Origin: a virus
IMG/VR virus record: IMGVR_UViG_3300024320_000845
Location: 1 to 37,036 of that record
DNA length: 37,036 nt
Direction: 5' to 3' (one strand)
Part shown: in pieces, positions 9,755 to 19,675 of the stretch
How positions within the stretch are numbered: position 1 is the stretch's first letter
How the letters are laid out: each line of letters begins with the position of its first letter
Position numbers and translations under genes: made by a program
Notes under the pieces: generated by a model
Database searches by the model: none
The model's input: the letters and a program-made list of their open reading frames with translations, nothing else
Told to the model about the DNA's origin: nothing

Positions 9755-12255
9755 TGTCGGATCGGATCACCACCAGCCTGGAACGCCTTTTTGACGAGCA
9801 TCGTATCGTCTTTTGGTATGACGCAGCACGCGACATGCGGGGAGAGTTCGAGGCAGTCGATTTGGCTGGTGTGACAAAGGTGGAAGTCGCCAACAACCAG
9901 TTTGGGCTGAAACATCGGATGCTGCGGCAGGAGCCGACGGCAAAGTTTCTGGTGTTCCATGATGGGCCTGAGCCTGAGAATGCCGCGAACTGGCTTTTGG
10001 ACGTGCAGTTGGCAACGGCAGTTTTCAAGGCGGATCAAGCCGGCATCTGGCTGGGTGAGCTGGGCCTGCCGCCACAGTTCGAAAGCGTCGTGCGCGATCA
10101 CCTGGAGTTTTATCGCTCTAAGGTGCGCGTGGCGGAGCTTAAACGGCTATTGCATGCGGCAGATACGCAGTCCCAAGTGCGGCTGCGCATGCTCGCCGTC
10201 TGTGCCGGTGCTGAGGGTGGGCTTGATACAGTTGTCGAGGCACTCCTTGGCGAATTAGCCGATGGCAGTGAGGATGCGATGCGGCTCATTGAGCGATCCG
10301 GCCTGACCGAGGTGTTTTGGAAGCAGGTTGGAAACGCCTATGGCTATCAGCCGGACCAGCCTGATCTGGAGGATTTTGCGATCGCGCTCTTTCAGTCGGC
10401 GTATCAGCGGGCGTTGGGCGAAGATGGCAAGCTGAGCGCTGAGGCTCTTCTGGTTTTCCGGCGCTGGAAGAACAATCGCCACTGGGAAGTGGCGTTCGAG
10501 ACGCTTGCTGCTCGCTATCAGGCCTTGCTGAAGATTCCAGAAGATTTGTCCAAGCGCGACTTCCGCGCAGTCATGGCCATCGATCATTTCGAGGAAATCG
10601 ACCGCCATATCATCCGCCAACTGGTGCACGCGATGTCGACGCAGACGGTCAGCGCGTCTGAGGTCCTGAAATGGGTGCGCGAACGCCGGCAAAGCCATTG
10701 GTATGGCACTTATGAGGACATCTATCAGGCGATCGGATTTGCCACAGAATTCCAGCAGGCGCTGGCAGAGGCCAACTTGGGGATGACGAGCCCTGCCGAA
10801 GGGGTGAAGCGCTATGTGAGCAGCTGGTACAAGCTCGACCAGCTCTATCGCAAATTCATCTACCATATGCAGCGCAGCGGCCATGCCTCGCTGCTTTCGG
10901 AACTCTACGAGGCGGTTGAGAACCGGTATACTAATAGCTTCCTCTTGAAGCTGAATGATGCCTGGCAGGATCAGGTTGCCGGACTGACCGACTGGGCAAT
11001 CCCCGGCTACGCAAGCCAAAGCGCCTTTTATATCGAACAAGCCGCAGAGTTTCGCCGTCGCGATCAGAAGGTCGTGGTCATCGTTTCAGATGCCTTACGT
11101 TTCGAGGTGGCCGAGGAATGCCTACGCCGCATCCGGGCATTGAACCGATTTGATGCGGAGCTGAAGCCCATGATCAGCGCGCTACCCAGCTATACCCAGC
11201 TCGGGATGGCGGCACTTTTGCCAAACCGTGACCTGTCTTTCGCGCCTGATGGCGGCGGATCGGTACTTTCGGGAGGCGAAAGCACACAAGGCCTTGCCGC
11301 GCGCGAAAAGATCCTGGCAACGGGACGTGCAGGCGATCGCGCCAAGGCTCTATCCGCACGGGATGTTCTCGATATGCGGGTCGATGAAGGCAAAGAGCTC
11401 TTCCGCGACAATGACGTGGTCTACATTTATCACAACCTGATCGATGCGATTGGCGACAAGCTGCAGACCGAGGATCAGCTGCCCAAGGCTGCCGAAGACG
11501 CGATCGAAGAGCTAACCAAGCTCGTTCGAAAGCTGACCTCGGCGAATTTCTCGAACATCCTGATCACGGCAGATCATGGCTTCCTTTTTCAGCACCGAGT
11601 GTTGGATGAGAGCGACTTTGCTGTCGCCGATCCCAAGGGCGAAGAAATCCTGCTTCGTAATCGCCGCTTCGTCATCGGTCGTGGTCTCGAAGAAACCGCG
11701 GGCATGAAGAAGTTCAGCTCGGCGAACCTGGGCCTGGCGGGCGACCTCGATGTCCTGATCCCAAACTCGATAAACCGCCTACGCGTTAAAGGGGCGGGCA
11801 GCCGATTTGTGCACGGTGGCGCCTCACTGCAGGAAATTGTTATTCCCGTCCTCCGTGTCGGGAAACAGCGCGAAGCGGATGTGAACCAGGTTGAGGTGCA
11901 GATCATCGTATCTGGCCGCAGCCAGATCACTTCTGGGCAAACGGCTGTCATCTTCTACCAAGCGCAACCGGTGTACGAGAAAATGCAGGCGCGTGAGCTG
12001 GTCGCGGGGATCTATGCTGCCGACGACACGCTGATTTCAGACGAGCATGTTCTGCAGTTTGATTTTACCTCGGACAACGCCCGTGAACGCGAAATGCCTC
12101 GGAAGTTCCTGCTATCGCGTGAGGCGGACAAATTCAACAACCAAGACGTATTCCTTAAGTTGCGTCAGCCATACGGCAAAACGAGCCGCTTTGAGGACTA
12201 CACAAGCCACCGCTTCCAGTTGAAACGTGGCATAACAACAGATTTTGACTTTTAA
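9754..12255 (+). CDS. pglZ: BREX phosphatase-fold protein PglZ
   Basis: PglZ is the alkaline-phosphatase-superfamily protein of BREX, and it works with PglX, BrxB and BrxC. The PglZ domain lies in the second half of this 833-residue protein. It has a metal-binding-type strand VVVIVSDALRFEV with D446 and a second motif ITADHGFLFQ with D607/H608, both in the order expected for the superfamily. The N-terminal half is helical and lacks motifs I recognise. The ATG at 9754 overlaps the pglX-2 stop (TGATG); a TTG three bases upstream is in frame but less likely. It is followed after 11 bases by the BrxL-like gene, which has its own Shine-Dalgarno. Length and position agree with type 1 BREX. Confidence 0.93.
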   Translation: MSDRITTSLERLFDEHRIVFWYDAARDMRGEFEAVDLAGVTKVEVANNQFGLKHRMLRQEPTAKFLVFHDGPEPENAANWLLDVQLATAVFKADQAGIWLGELGLPPQFESVVRDHLEFYRSKVRVAELKRLLHAADTQSQVRLRMLAVCAGAEGGLDTVVEALLGELADGSEDAMRLIERSGLTEVFWKQVGNAYGYQPDQPDLEDFAIALFQSAYQRALGEDGKLSAEALLVFRRWKNNRHWEVAFETLAARYQALLKIPEDLSKRDFRAVMAIDHFEEIDRHIIRQLVHAMSTQTVSASEVLKWVRERRQSHWYGTYEDIYQAIGFATEFQQALAEANLGMTSPAEGVKRYVSSWYKLDQLYRKFIYHMQRSGHASLLSELYEAVENRYTNSFLLKLNDAWQDQVAGLTDWAIPGYASQSAFYIEQAAEFRRRDQKVVVIVSDALRFEVAEECLRRIRALNRFDAELKPMISALPSYTQLGMAALLPNRDLSFAPDGGGSVLSGGESTQGLAAREKILATGRAGDRAKALSARDVLDMRVDEGKELFRDNDVVYIYHNLIDAIGDKLQTEDQLPKAAEDAIEELTKLVRKLTSANFSNILITADHGFLFQHRVLDESDFAVADPKGEEILLRNRRFVIGRGLEETAGMKKFSSANLGLAGDLDVLIPNSINRLRVKGAGSRFVHGGASLQEIVIPVLRVGKQREADVNQVEVQIIVSGRSQITSGQTAVIFYQAQPVYEKMQARELVAGIYAADDTLISDEHVLQFDFTSDNAREREMPRKFLLSREADKFNNQDVFLKLRQPYGKTSRFEDYTSHRFQLKRGITTDFDF

Positions 12256-12266
12256 GGAGCGGCCCC

Positions 12267-14390
12267 ATGAGCGATCTCGACGCTAGGATCAATGAACATT
12301 TCGCGGGCTTTGTCGTGCGCAAGGACCTAGTGAAGGCGGTCAAGGGCAACGCGATCGTTCCGACCTATGTGCTCGAGTATCTCTTGGGTCAGTATTGCGC
12401 CACCGACGACGAGGCGTCGATCGCGACTGGAATCGAGACCGTCAAAGAAATCCTGCGTAAACACTACGTCCACCGCAGCGAAGCGGGGCTTACTCAGTCG
12501 ACGATCAAGGAAAAGGGGCGCTACAAGGTCATCGACCAGATCAGCGTGTCGTTGAACGAGAAGACGGATAGCTATGAAGCCACCTTCGACAATCTCGGCA
12601 TCAAGAAGGTTGCGGTCGACAGCGGCACGATCAAGGCGCACCCGAAGCTACTTGTGACGGGCGTCTGGTGTATTGCAGACGTGCAATATGAGTATTCCGA
12701 AGATGCGCGCATTTCGCCTTGGATCCTTGAAACCATCAAACCCATCCAGATCGCCAAGGTTGACTATGAGGGCTACCGGGAGGCGCGGGGCAGTTTCAAC
12801 ACTGACGATTGGATCGACCTGCTGATGCAGAGCATCGGGTTCAACCCGGAAGCTTTTGGGCGTCGGGCGAAGCTCTTGCAGTTGATGCGCCTGATCCCCT
12901 TCGTGGAACGGAACTACAACATCATCGAGCTTGGGCCCAAGGGCACGGGCAAGTCGCACATCTATTCGGAGTTTTCGCCGCACGGTCAGCTGATCTCGGG
13001 TGGTGAAGTGACGATCCCTAAACTCTTTGTGAACAACTCGAACGGGCGCATTGGCCTTGTCGGCTACTGGGATGTCGTAGCCTTTGATGAATTTGCCGGC
13101 CGCGAAAAGACAGCAAACAAAGCGCTCGTCGACATCATGAAAAACTACATGGCCAACAAGACCTTCTCTCGGGGTGTAAATCCCATGGGAGCTGAGGCCA
13201 GCTTCGCGTTTGTGGGCAACACAGACCACAACGTGCCCTTCATGCTCAAGAACAGCGACCTCTTTGAAGCCCTACCGCCGCAATTCCATGACTCGGCCTT
13301 CATTGATCGCCTGCATGCCTATTTGCCAGGCTGGGAAATTGATGTGATCCGGGGTGAGATGTTCACAAGTGGGTATGGTTTTATTGTAGATTATCTCGCT
13401 GAAATGTTGCGCCATCTGCGCCAGGAAGATTTCTCCAACCGGCCGGACCAGCATTTCAAAATCAGCGAGAAGATTTCAACGCGGGATCGGGATGCGATCT
13501 ACAAGACGATGTCGGGCCTGCTAAAGCTGATCTTCCCGAATGGCGGTGAGACGGCGGAAGATGTCGAAGAGCTGATGCGCCTGGCAATGGAAAGCCGCAA
13601 ACGGGTCAAAGACCAGTTGGCGCGGATCGACAGTACATATCCTGAGGTCGATTTCCACTACCTTGGCACAGATGGGACCAAGCGCCGTGTGACTACGGTC
13701 GAGGAAGAAGAATACCCGCAGTTCTACCACCTCAAGCCCGCGCTGGATCCCAAGGAGCAGGAACAGTCAGAGATGTCAGGTGGTGGGGCCACATCTGTCG
13801 CTGAAGAAGGGGCCTCGAAGTCTCGCCCCGTTTCGGAGGGGGCGCGCCCTGACAAAGCAGAGGCGAAGCCCGTTCTCGAAGAAGGCCACCATGTCTTCAC
13901 AGAGGATCGCAAGGGGATCAGCTACGATCGGCTCTTTGGCCCTTACATCGAGGGCGCGTCAAAGATCATTGTGACGGACCCTTACGTTCGGTTCTTCTAC
14001 CAGATCCGCAATATGATGGAGTTTGTTGAAATGGTCATTCGGCGAAAGTCGCCTGAGGACCAAGTCAGCGTTCATCTCGTGACTGGGCCAGATGACGGTA
14101 ATGTAGGCAAGCAACGCGAATTGCTCGACTCGATCGTAGACGCATGTGTTGGCTCGGGTGTTGAATTTACTTGGGCCTTTGATGGCTCAGGAACAGCGCA
14201 TGCGCGCGATATCATTACGGATACTGGGTGGAAAATCGTTCTCGATAGAGGACTTGATATCTTTCAAGCACCTTTGAAAACTGGTGGGTTTTCGCTCAGT
14301 GACCGATTGCAGGAGCAGCGGATTATCAAGGGTTTTTATGTTACTTTCGTTAAGAACGAAACGGGTGACGTCTCGAAACACTCACAGTAA
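12267..14390 (+). CDS. brxL: BrxL-like AAA+ protein with a C-terminal MIT_C (PLD-like) domain instead of a Lon domain
   Basis: BrxL is the last core gene of type 1 BREX. Known members are AAA+ proteins with a C-terminal Lon-protease-like domain and act in phage exclusion, not in methylation. This 707-residue protein has Walker A GPKGTGKS (223-230), Walker B VAFDEF (D274/E275) and a helical region to about 490. A low-complexity charged linker (about 490-545) follows. The last about 155 residues do not look like Lon: a run YDRLFGPYIEGA, then TDPYVRFFYQIRN, and HARDI (H645) followed by GW and DRGLDIFQ match my memory of the MIT_C domain of eukaryotic MITD1. The start is set by AAGGAG seven bases upstream of the ATG. 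The functional effect of the domain exchange is unknown. Confidence 0.85.
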   Translation: MSDLDARINEHFAGFVVRKDLVKAVKGNAIVPTYVLEYLLGQYCATDDEASIATGIETVKEILRKHYVHRSEAGLTQSTIKEKGRYKVIDQISVSLNEKTDSYEATFDNLGIKKVAVDSGTIKAHPKLLVTGVWCIADVQYEYSEDARISPWILETIKPIQIAKVDYEGYREARGSFNTDDWIDLLMQSIGFNPEAFGRRAKLLQLMRLIPFVERNYNIIELGPKGTGKSHIYSEFSPHGQLISGGEVTIPKLFVNNSNGRIGLVGYWDVVAFDEFAGREKTANKALVDIMKNYMANKTFSRGVNPMGAEASFAFVGNTDHNVPFMLKNSDLFEALPPQFHDSAFIDRLHAYLPGWEIDVIRGEMFTSGYGFIVDYLAEMLRHLRQEDFSNRPDQHFKISEKISTRDRDAIYKTMSGLLKLIFPNGGETAEDVEELMRLAMESRKRVKDQLARIDSTYPEVDFHYLGTDGTKRRVTTVEEEEYPQFYHLKPALDPKEQEQSEMSGGGATSVAEEGASKSRPVSEGARPDKAEAKPVLEEGHHVFTEDRKGISYDRLFGPYIEGASKIIVTDPYVRFFYQIRNMMEFVEMVIRRKSPEDQVSVHLVTGPDDGNVGKQRELLDSIVDACVGSGVEFTWAFDGSGTAHARDIITDTGWKIVLDRGLDIFQAPLKTGGFSLSDRLQEQRIIKGFYVTFVKNETGDVSKHSQ

Positions 14391-14438
14391 AATTAAGCCT
14401 AAGGGCTGCTTTAAGTGCATTACCGTAAGAGAGAATTG

Positions 14439-17400
14439 ATGGAAGAGATACAACGGTCCCAAAATTTATCGGCACTCCTCGATGATGCGCGTCGTCGCCT
14501 CGTTGAAACAGGAACTCGTAACCGATTGGTGCATGTGAATAGATCAGCTAAGCGGGCCAATGCGCTTGATGTTGTAGAAGAGCGCAGTGCTGACATCTAC
14601 AATCTGCTAAAATCTAATGGCAAGCGCATGCGCTTTCTGGCGCGTGACGAAGAAGAGCCCGATGAAGAGGTTGAAGTCGACGGTCCAATCTTAGCCTTAG
14701 ATGAAGACGACGGCTCAGATCGTGAGGCTAGGTACCTGGATCTCTTTCTTGAAACGCGTCTGGGCCAAGAGGCCTTACAGCGCCGTCTGTTGCGTTTGTT
14801 CACAGATGCTAGGACTTCCGAAGAGGAGCAGGGTGTTAACATCCTTTATCTGGCAATGGGATTTTTACGCTGGTTCGAAAGTGACAATTCCGAAACCCTA
14901 AGGGAGTCACCGTTGATCTTACTGCCGGTAGAGTTGGTGCGAGATGAGCGTCGGGCAACGTTCAACTTACGGGCACGTGATACAGAAATTGTAACCAACT
15001 TGCCGCTGCAAGAGCGATTGCGGTCAGATTTTGGGCTCGAATTGCCGGAGATTTCTGAGGATGAAACGTTTTCCCCTGAAATCTATTTTGACGAGGTTGC
15101 AGCGCGCATCGAAGGTCGAAACCGTTGGACGATTGATCGTGATGGTATGCAGCTTGGATTCTTCTCGTTCTCTAAGCTCTTGATGATGCGAGACCTTGAG
15201 CCAGAACAATGGCCAGAAGGCGCATTTGAGGATCACCCAGTTCTCGGTGGACTTCTTGGGGGCGGGTTCGAACGGTCTGAACCGCTTTTTGGTCCTCAGG
15301 AGCCGCTTGACCCTCGGCTTGCTCCGTCTGATTTGCTGCATGTCGTACCAGCGGACGCGTCACAAACTCGCGTTATCGAGGAAGTTCGTGCGGGACGAAA
15401 TCTCGTTGTTCAAGGACCGCCAGGAACAGGCAAGTCGCAGACAATTGCGAACATCATCGCGGGCGCTGCCCATGACGGCAAGACCGTGCTTTTTGTCGCC
15501 GAAAAGATGGCAGCGCTTTCGGTCGTGCATGATCGATTGCAGAAAATTGGCTTGGGCGACCTGTGCCTTGAGATTCATTCACGCGCTGCAAACAAGAAAG
15601 TATTTCTAGAGGAACTCGCTCGAACGTTAAATGCTGGGCGAGCAATTCCTGAACTGCCTGAGGCGCCAGATGCTTTGCGTGAGGCCAGAGATAAGCTGAA
15701 TAGTGTGAGCGCTCAATTGCATGAGCCCGTCTCTGGGCATGGATTTACACCGTATAGGGCGATGGCAGAAATCGCACGTTTTGTAGGAATGGAGATGCAG
15801 CCACCAAGGCTTGCACGTGGCGGGTTGGCCGATCTTGACGATGCAACCCGAAAAAATCTTGCAGAGCGTGTATCAACCTATGTGGACCTACTTAAAACAG
15901 CTGGTCCTCGGTTGAACCACCCATTTGCGGGTGTTGGCTCAACGAGATTGCAGCCAACCGACCTTCAACGGCTGGAGCCTGATCTGCGTCAAGTGTCCGA
16001 GGCAATAAAGAAGTTGCAGGCGACGGCCTCGCATGTGGCAGTGTTGGCGCATCGACCGGAACCCTCCACACTTTTGGAATGCATCAGCTTGCGAAACCTT
16101 CTGCGCGCGGCGGTGCAAAGGCCAGCAGATGCCCAAGAGGCGAGCGCGGCGCTGCTGTCGCAAGTGCATGATGCTCGGCTTCAAGAAGCTCTTGGCGCGG
16201 GCCGCGCCTGGATCGAAGCGCGGGAAGCGGCAAGCACGCGTTTTGAGGAGCCGGCGTTTGGGATACCAGCCGATACGTTACGAGGCAAATTGGCACCTGG
16301 CGTGAGTTCGGTCTGGGCGAGGCTCTTCGGCACCTATCGTGGTGCCAGCAAAGAAATCGCTACGGTTTTAAGTGGTCCCTTACCCAGTGCACCTGCAGAT
16401 CGTCTGCAGCTTGTTGATGAATTACTTAGCGTTCAGCAACGCCGCAAAGAGTTGTCCGATGAGGAAAGCTGGCTGAAAGAGGTCTTGGGGAGCGCGTGGC
16501 GTGGCGAGCGAACCCCTTTCACAGCGCTCTTAGCACAGGCTGAATGGCTTGGCCAAATGGCTACGATCGTCCCGTCCGCTGACGCTGAAAGTCTTGAGCG
16601 CATTAGCGCTGCAGCAGACCGTGAAGCTGAATTGAGCGCAGCTTTGGATGGCTTGGGCTTGGTTTTGGACCCACTTGTTGCAAGGCTTGAGATCAAGTGG
16701 CCGGAAGGTGACGATATTTCCCTCAAAATGCTGGTGCAGCGGACAGATGCCATGTGCGTTGCTCTTGATCGTTTCGGCGAATGGGCTCGTCTCACACATC
16801 TTTCTGCTGAACTGCAGAGCAGTGGCCTTGGGTCCTTAGTTGCCATGTTGGACGCAGGCGAGCTTTTGCCTGAAAAGGCAGTTGACGAATTTCTTTATGC
16901 GACCGCTGAAGCGCGATGGGAAACAGCGCGCAATCTATTTCCAGGCCTAGACGAGCTGGCTTATCTTGATCGACACGCGCTAGTTGAGGCCTTTCGCGGT
17001 CTTGAGGTGGAACGTCTCGCCGAGACCAGACGACTTGTTCGTGCTAAACATTTAGCGCAACTGCCCACAGGCGCTGCAGGCCAGATGGGCTTCTTGCGCG
17101 GAGAGATGGCCAAGAAACGTCGGCATCGGCCTATCCGTCAAATGATGAAAACTGCCGGGCAGATGGTTCAAAGGATTAAACCGGTTCTTCTCATGAGTCC
17201 TATTTCTATCGCGCAGTATTTGCCTACGGGGGCCGCAGAATTCGATCTTTTGGTTATCGACGAGGCCAGTCAGGTGCGGCCAGAAGAGGCGCTTGGCGCG
17301 ATTGCGCGTTGCAACCAAATTGTTGTGGTCGGCGATCAGAAGCAGCTTCCTCCTACCAGCTTTTTTGACAGGGTCGCTGGCCCTGATGAAGCGGATTTAG

Positions 17401-19112
17401 ACGAGGAGGCAGAAGATGAGGTTCGTACGGCGACTGCGACGGAAATGGAGAGCGTTCTGACGCTCTGTGAAGCCCGCGGCCTCAATCCAGCAATGCTAGA
17501 ATGGCATTACAGGTCACGCGATCCATCACTCATTATGGTGAACAACGCTGAGTTCTATGATCACCGTTTGATCCTTCCGCCGTCGCCAGTTCAAAATGAT
17601 CCGGAGTACGGGCTCGCCTTCCAGCGCGTGCCTGGCGTCTACACGAGCCGGTCTCGCGGATCAGGTCGGCCAGGCACTAATCGGATTGAGGCAGAGGCCG
17701 TGGCAAAGGCGGTCGCTGAACATGCGCGCAACCGTCCAGACCTTTCCCTGGGTGTGGTCGCCTTCTCTAAGGCACAATCTGACATGTTAACTGAGGTGTT
17801 CGAAGTCGCCCGGCGCCAAGACGAGATCCTAGACGACTTCCTACGTGAGGGACGTGCCGAGGACGTGTTCGTCAAGAACATCGAAAACGTGCAGGGCGAT
17901 GAACGCGATGTGATCCTGATTTCGGTGGGGTATGGTCCGGCCGAGCCAGACGGGCGCCTTACGTCGATGTCGTTCGGGCCCGTGAATGGTGAGGGCGGTG
18001 AGCGGCGCTTGAATGTTCTCTTCTCGCGCGCCCGGGCGCGCTGTATCGTCTTCTGCTCTTTTGATCCCAACGACATCGATACCAGTCGAACCAGTCGTGA
18101 TGGGCCAAGAGTCCTCAAGCGGTTCCTCGAATTTGCGCGTAGCGGGCAGATAGCCCAGCCACAGGCGACAGGTGAGTTACCTGACAGCCCGCTCGAGTCC
18201 GATGTGGCTAACGTAATTAAGGGTCTTGGCTATCCTTGCGATTACCAGGTCGGAGCTGCCGGATTTCGGATCGATTTAGGAGTGCGGCACCCTGACCAAC
18301 CTGGCCGCTATATTCTCGCCGTTGAATGCGATGGTGCTACCTATCACTCTGCACTCTGGGCCCGTGAACGGGATCGCCTTCGCCAGGATGTCTTGGAGGG
18401 TCTTGGTTGGCGTTTTCATCGGATCTGGAGCACGGATTGGTTCCACCGTCGGGGGGCAGAAATTGACCGCCTTAAAGCGGCGCTTGAAACTGCGGCAAAT
18501 GCTTCGGGGCCAGAATCATCTGGTGCTAACGCTGGAGGGCTAGCGGCTCCTGTTGAGGAAGCTGTGACGGATAACTCACCCACAGCAATATTACCGCCAC
18601 CACCGGAGCATTTTGCTCCAGCTTATGAACTGTCGAATGCAAATGTGAATATGGACGTGGAACCTCACGATGCACCAATCAATGTGTTGGTCGATCTGGT
18701 GAATAAGATTGTCAATGATGAGGGGCCTATCCACAGGGCATTGATCGCGCGCCGGGTCGCTTCAGCTTTTGGGAAATCGAGAACAGGAGGGCGCATACAG
18801 GATGCATCAAATCAGGCTCTCAACCGAGCAGCAAAAACTACAGGTCTCATAATGGATGGAGACTTTGCTATGACGGATGCCCAGCGTGACGATTGCCCGG
18901 TAAGAGATCGATCAGGAGAAGGTGCACCGACGAAAGCTGATCTTATCCCTCCACTTGAGATACGTGCTGCGGCTGCTCAGGTGATTGCCGAAAGTGGGGA
19001 AATGTCCCGCGAAGATCTCGTTGTTTCGATAGCACGCACTCTCGGCTTTGCTAAGACTGGTAGGGAGCTGCAAAGCTACATTGAAAAGGCGCTTCCCAAA
19101 GGGTCATTGTAA
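14439..19112 (+). CDS. DUF4011/DUF3320-type SF1 helicase with fused Vsr-like endonuclease
   Basis: A large nucleic-acid-dependent ATPase of 1,557 residues. Superfamily 1 motifs appear in order: Walker A GPPGTGKS (326-333), Walker B VIDEAS (DEAS 941-944), VVGDQKQLPP (motif III), EWHYRS (motif IV), NVQGDERDV (motif V) and LNVLFSRARAR (motif VI, about 1190). About 600 residues of helical insert separate the first two motifs. A PD-(D/E)XK/Vsr-like nuclease follows (about 1250-1345), with LESDV, RIDLGV and AVECDG as probable active-site strands. Two DUF3320-like winged-helix units close the protein (about 1410-1557). Proteins of this design are common in defence islands, but their action is not well known. 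The ATG at 14439 is preferred for its purine-rich leader; an in-frame GTG lies at 14415. The gene reads less GC-rich than the BREX genes, suggesting a separate origin. Confidence 0.85.
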   Translation: MEEIQRSQNLSALLDDARRRLVETGTRNRLVHVNRSAKRANALDVVEERSADIYNLLKSNGKRMRFLARDEEEPDEEVEVDGPILALDEDDGSDREARYLDLFLETRLGQEALQRRLLRLFTDARTSEEEQGVNILYLAMGFLRWFESDNSETLRESPLILLPVELVRDERRATFNLRARDTEIVTNLPLQERLRSDFGLELPEISEDETFSPEIYFDEVAARIEGRNRWTIDRDGMQLGFFSFSKLLMMRDLEPEQWPEGAFEDHPVLGGLLGGGFERSEPLFGPQEPLDPRLAPSDLLHVVPADASQTRVIEEVRAGRNLVVQGPPGTGKSQTIANIIAGAAHDGKTVLFVAEKMAALSVVHDRLQKIGLGDLCLEIHSRAANKKVFLEELARTLNAGRAIPELPEAPDALREARDKLNSVSAQLHEPVSGHGFTPYRAMAEIARFVGMEMQPPRLARGGLADLDDATRKNLAERVSTYVDLLKTAGPRLNHPFAGVGSTRLQPTDLQRLEPDLRQVSEAIKKLQATASHVAVLAHRPEPSTLLECISLRNLLRAAVQRPADAQEASAALLSQVHDARLQEALGAGRAWIEAREAASTRFEEPAFGIPADTLRGKLAPGVSSVWARLFGTYRGASKEIATVLSGPLPSAPADRLQLVDELLSVQQRRKELSDEESWLKEVLGSAWRGERTPFTALLAQAEWLGQMATIVPSADAESLERISAAADREAELSAALDGLGLVLDPLVARLEIKWPEGDDISLKMLVQRTDAMCVALDRFGEWARLTHLSAELQSSGLGSLVAMLDAGELLPEKAVDEFLYATAEARWETARNLFPGLDELAYLDRHALVEAFRGLEVERLAETRRLVRAKHLAQLPTGAAGQMGFLRGEMAKKRRHRPIRQMMKTAGQMVQRIKPVLLMSPISIAQYLPTGAAEFDLLVIDEASQVRPEEALGAIARCNQIVVVGDQKQLPPTSFFDRVAGPDEADLDEEAEDEVRTATATEMESVLTLCEARGLNPAMLEWHYRSRDPSLIMVNNAEFYDHRLILPPSPVQNDPEYGLAFQRVPGVYTSRSRGSGRPGTNRIEAEAVAKAVAEHARNRPDLSLGVVAFSKAQSDMLTEVFEVARRQDEILDDFLREGRAEDVFVKNIENVQGDERDVILISVGYGPAEPDGRLTSMSFGPVNGEGGERRLNVLFSRARARCIVFCSFDPNDIDTSRTSRDGPRVLKRFLEFARSGQIAQPQATGELPDSPLESDVANVIKGLGYPCDYQVGAAGFRIDLGVRHPDQPGRYILAVECDGATYHSALWARERDRLRQDVLEGLGWRFHRIWSTDWFHRRGAEIDRLKAALETAANASGPESSGANAGGLAAPVEEAVTDNSPTAILPPPPEHFAPAYELSNANVNMDVEPHDAPINVLVDLVNKIVNDEGPIHRALIARRVASAFGKSRTGGRIQDASNQALNRAAKTTGLIMDGDFAMTDAQRDDCPVRDRSGEGAPTKADLIPPLEIRAAAAQVIAESGEMSREDLVVSIARTLGFAKTGRELQSYIEKALPKGSL

Positions 19113-19144
19113 GCACTCGGTTTCGAAGGAGAAATCTCTGAATA

Positions 19145-19675
19145 ATGTTTGGCTTGGGCAAGAAAGACGAAGACGGAAAACAGGTTCGGATCGAACATCG
19201 CGGCAAATACACGCGCGCGTCTCGGACAGGTGGCGTTGCAGTGCGTGTGGAGAAAGAGGTCGGCCCGCTCAACTTGACGGCCAACTCGTCGAAGGGCCTG
19301 CGGGCGTCTACACGGATTGCAAATGGCACGCGCGTCGCCCTTCAAAACGGGCGGCTTCAGTTAATCGGCCGATGGCGGGCGGGTCCGCTAGGCTTCAATC
19401 TGTCGAAGACAGGAGTAAGCGCATCTTTAAAGAACAAGGCCGGCACTTTTAACTTTCTGAAGCCGCAATACTCGTCTTTTAAGTTTGCGGGTGTTCAACT
19501 TCGCGGTAAAAAAGCGGCGCAGCTACAGGTAATTTACATGCTGATTATGGTTGCTGTTTTTTTGATGGCCGCGATATCACGAGCTTTTGTGTTTGTGCTG
19601 TGGCTTGCAACTTTGCCCTTACTATTGCTCTGGGACATCCTTGTTGGCTTTGTGCGGGGGCTGCGTGGTTCATAG
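19145..19675 (+). CDS. Small membrane protein with DUF4236-like N-terminal part
   Basis: A 176-residue protein of unknown function. The start has AAGGAG 11 bases upstream and lies 32 bases behind the helicase-nuclease gene, so the two are probably cotranscribed. Residues 1-125 are soluble, basic and rich in short beta-type repeats, including GFNLSKTGVSASL, which recalls DUF4236 proteins; that match is weak and from memory. Two hydrophobic segments follow (about 129-142 and 146-168: VIYMLIMVAVFLMAAI and VFVLWLATLPLLLLW), so the C-terminus is probably in the inner membrane. Its place at the end of a defence island suggests an accessory role, but nothing in the sequence proves this. It is the last plus-strand gene before the convergent prophage genes. 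Confidence 0.7.
   Translation: MFGLGKKDEDGKQVRIEHRGKYTRASRTGGVAVRVEKEVGPLNLTANSSKGLRASTRIANGTRVALQNGRLQLIGRWRAGPLGFNLSKTGVSASLKNKAGTFNFLKPQYSSFKFAGVQLRGKKAAQLQVIYMLIMVAVFLMAAISRAFVFVLWLATLPLLLLWDILVGFVRGLRGS

Noticed and set aside
10255-11040. 261-codon minus-strand frame inside pglZ
   Set aside because: Shadow of a well-supported gene; no ribosome site and no recognised motif.
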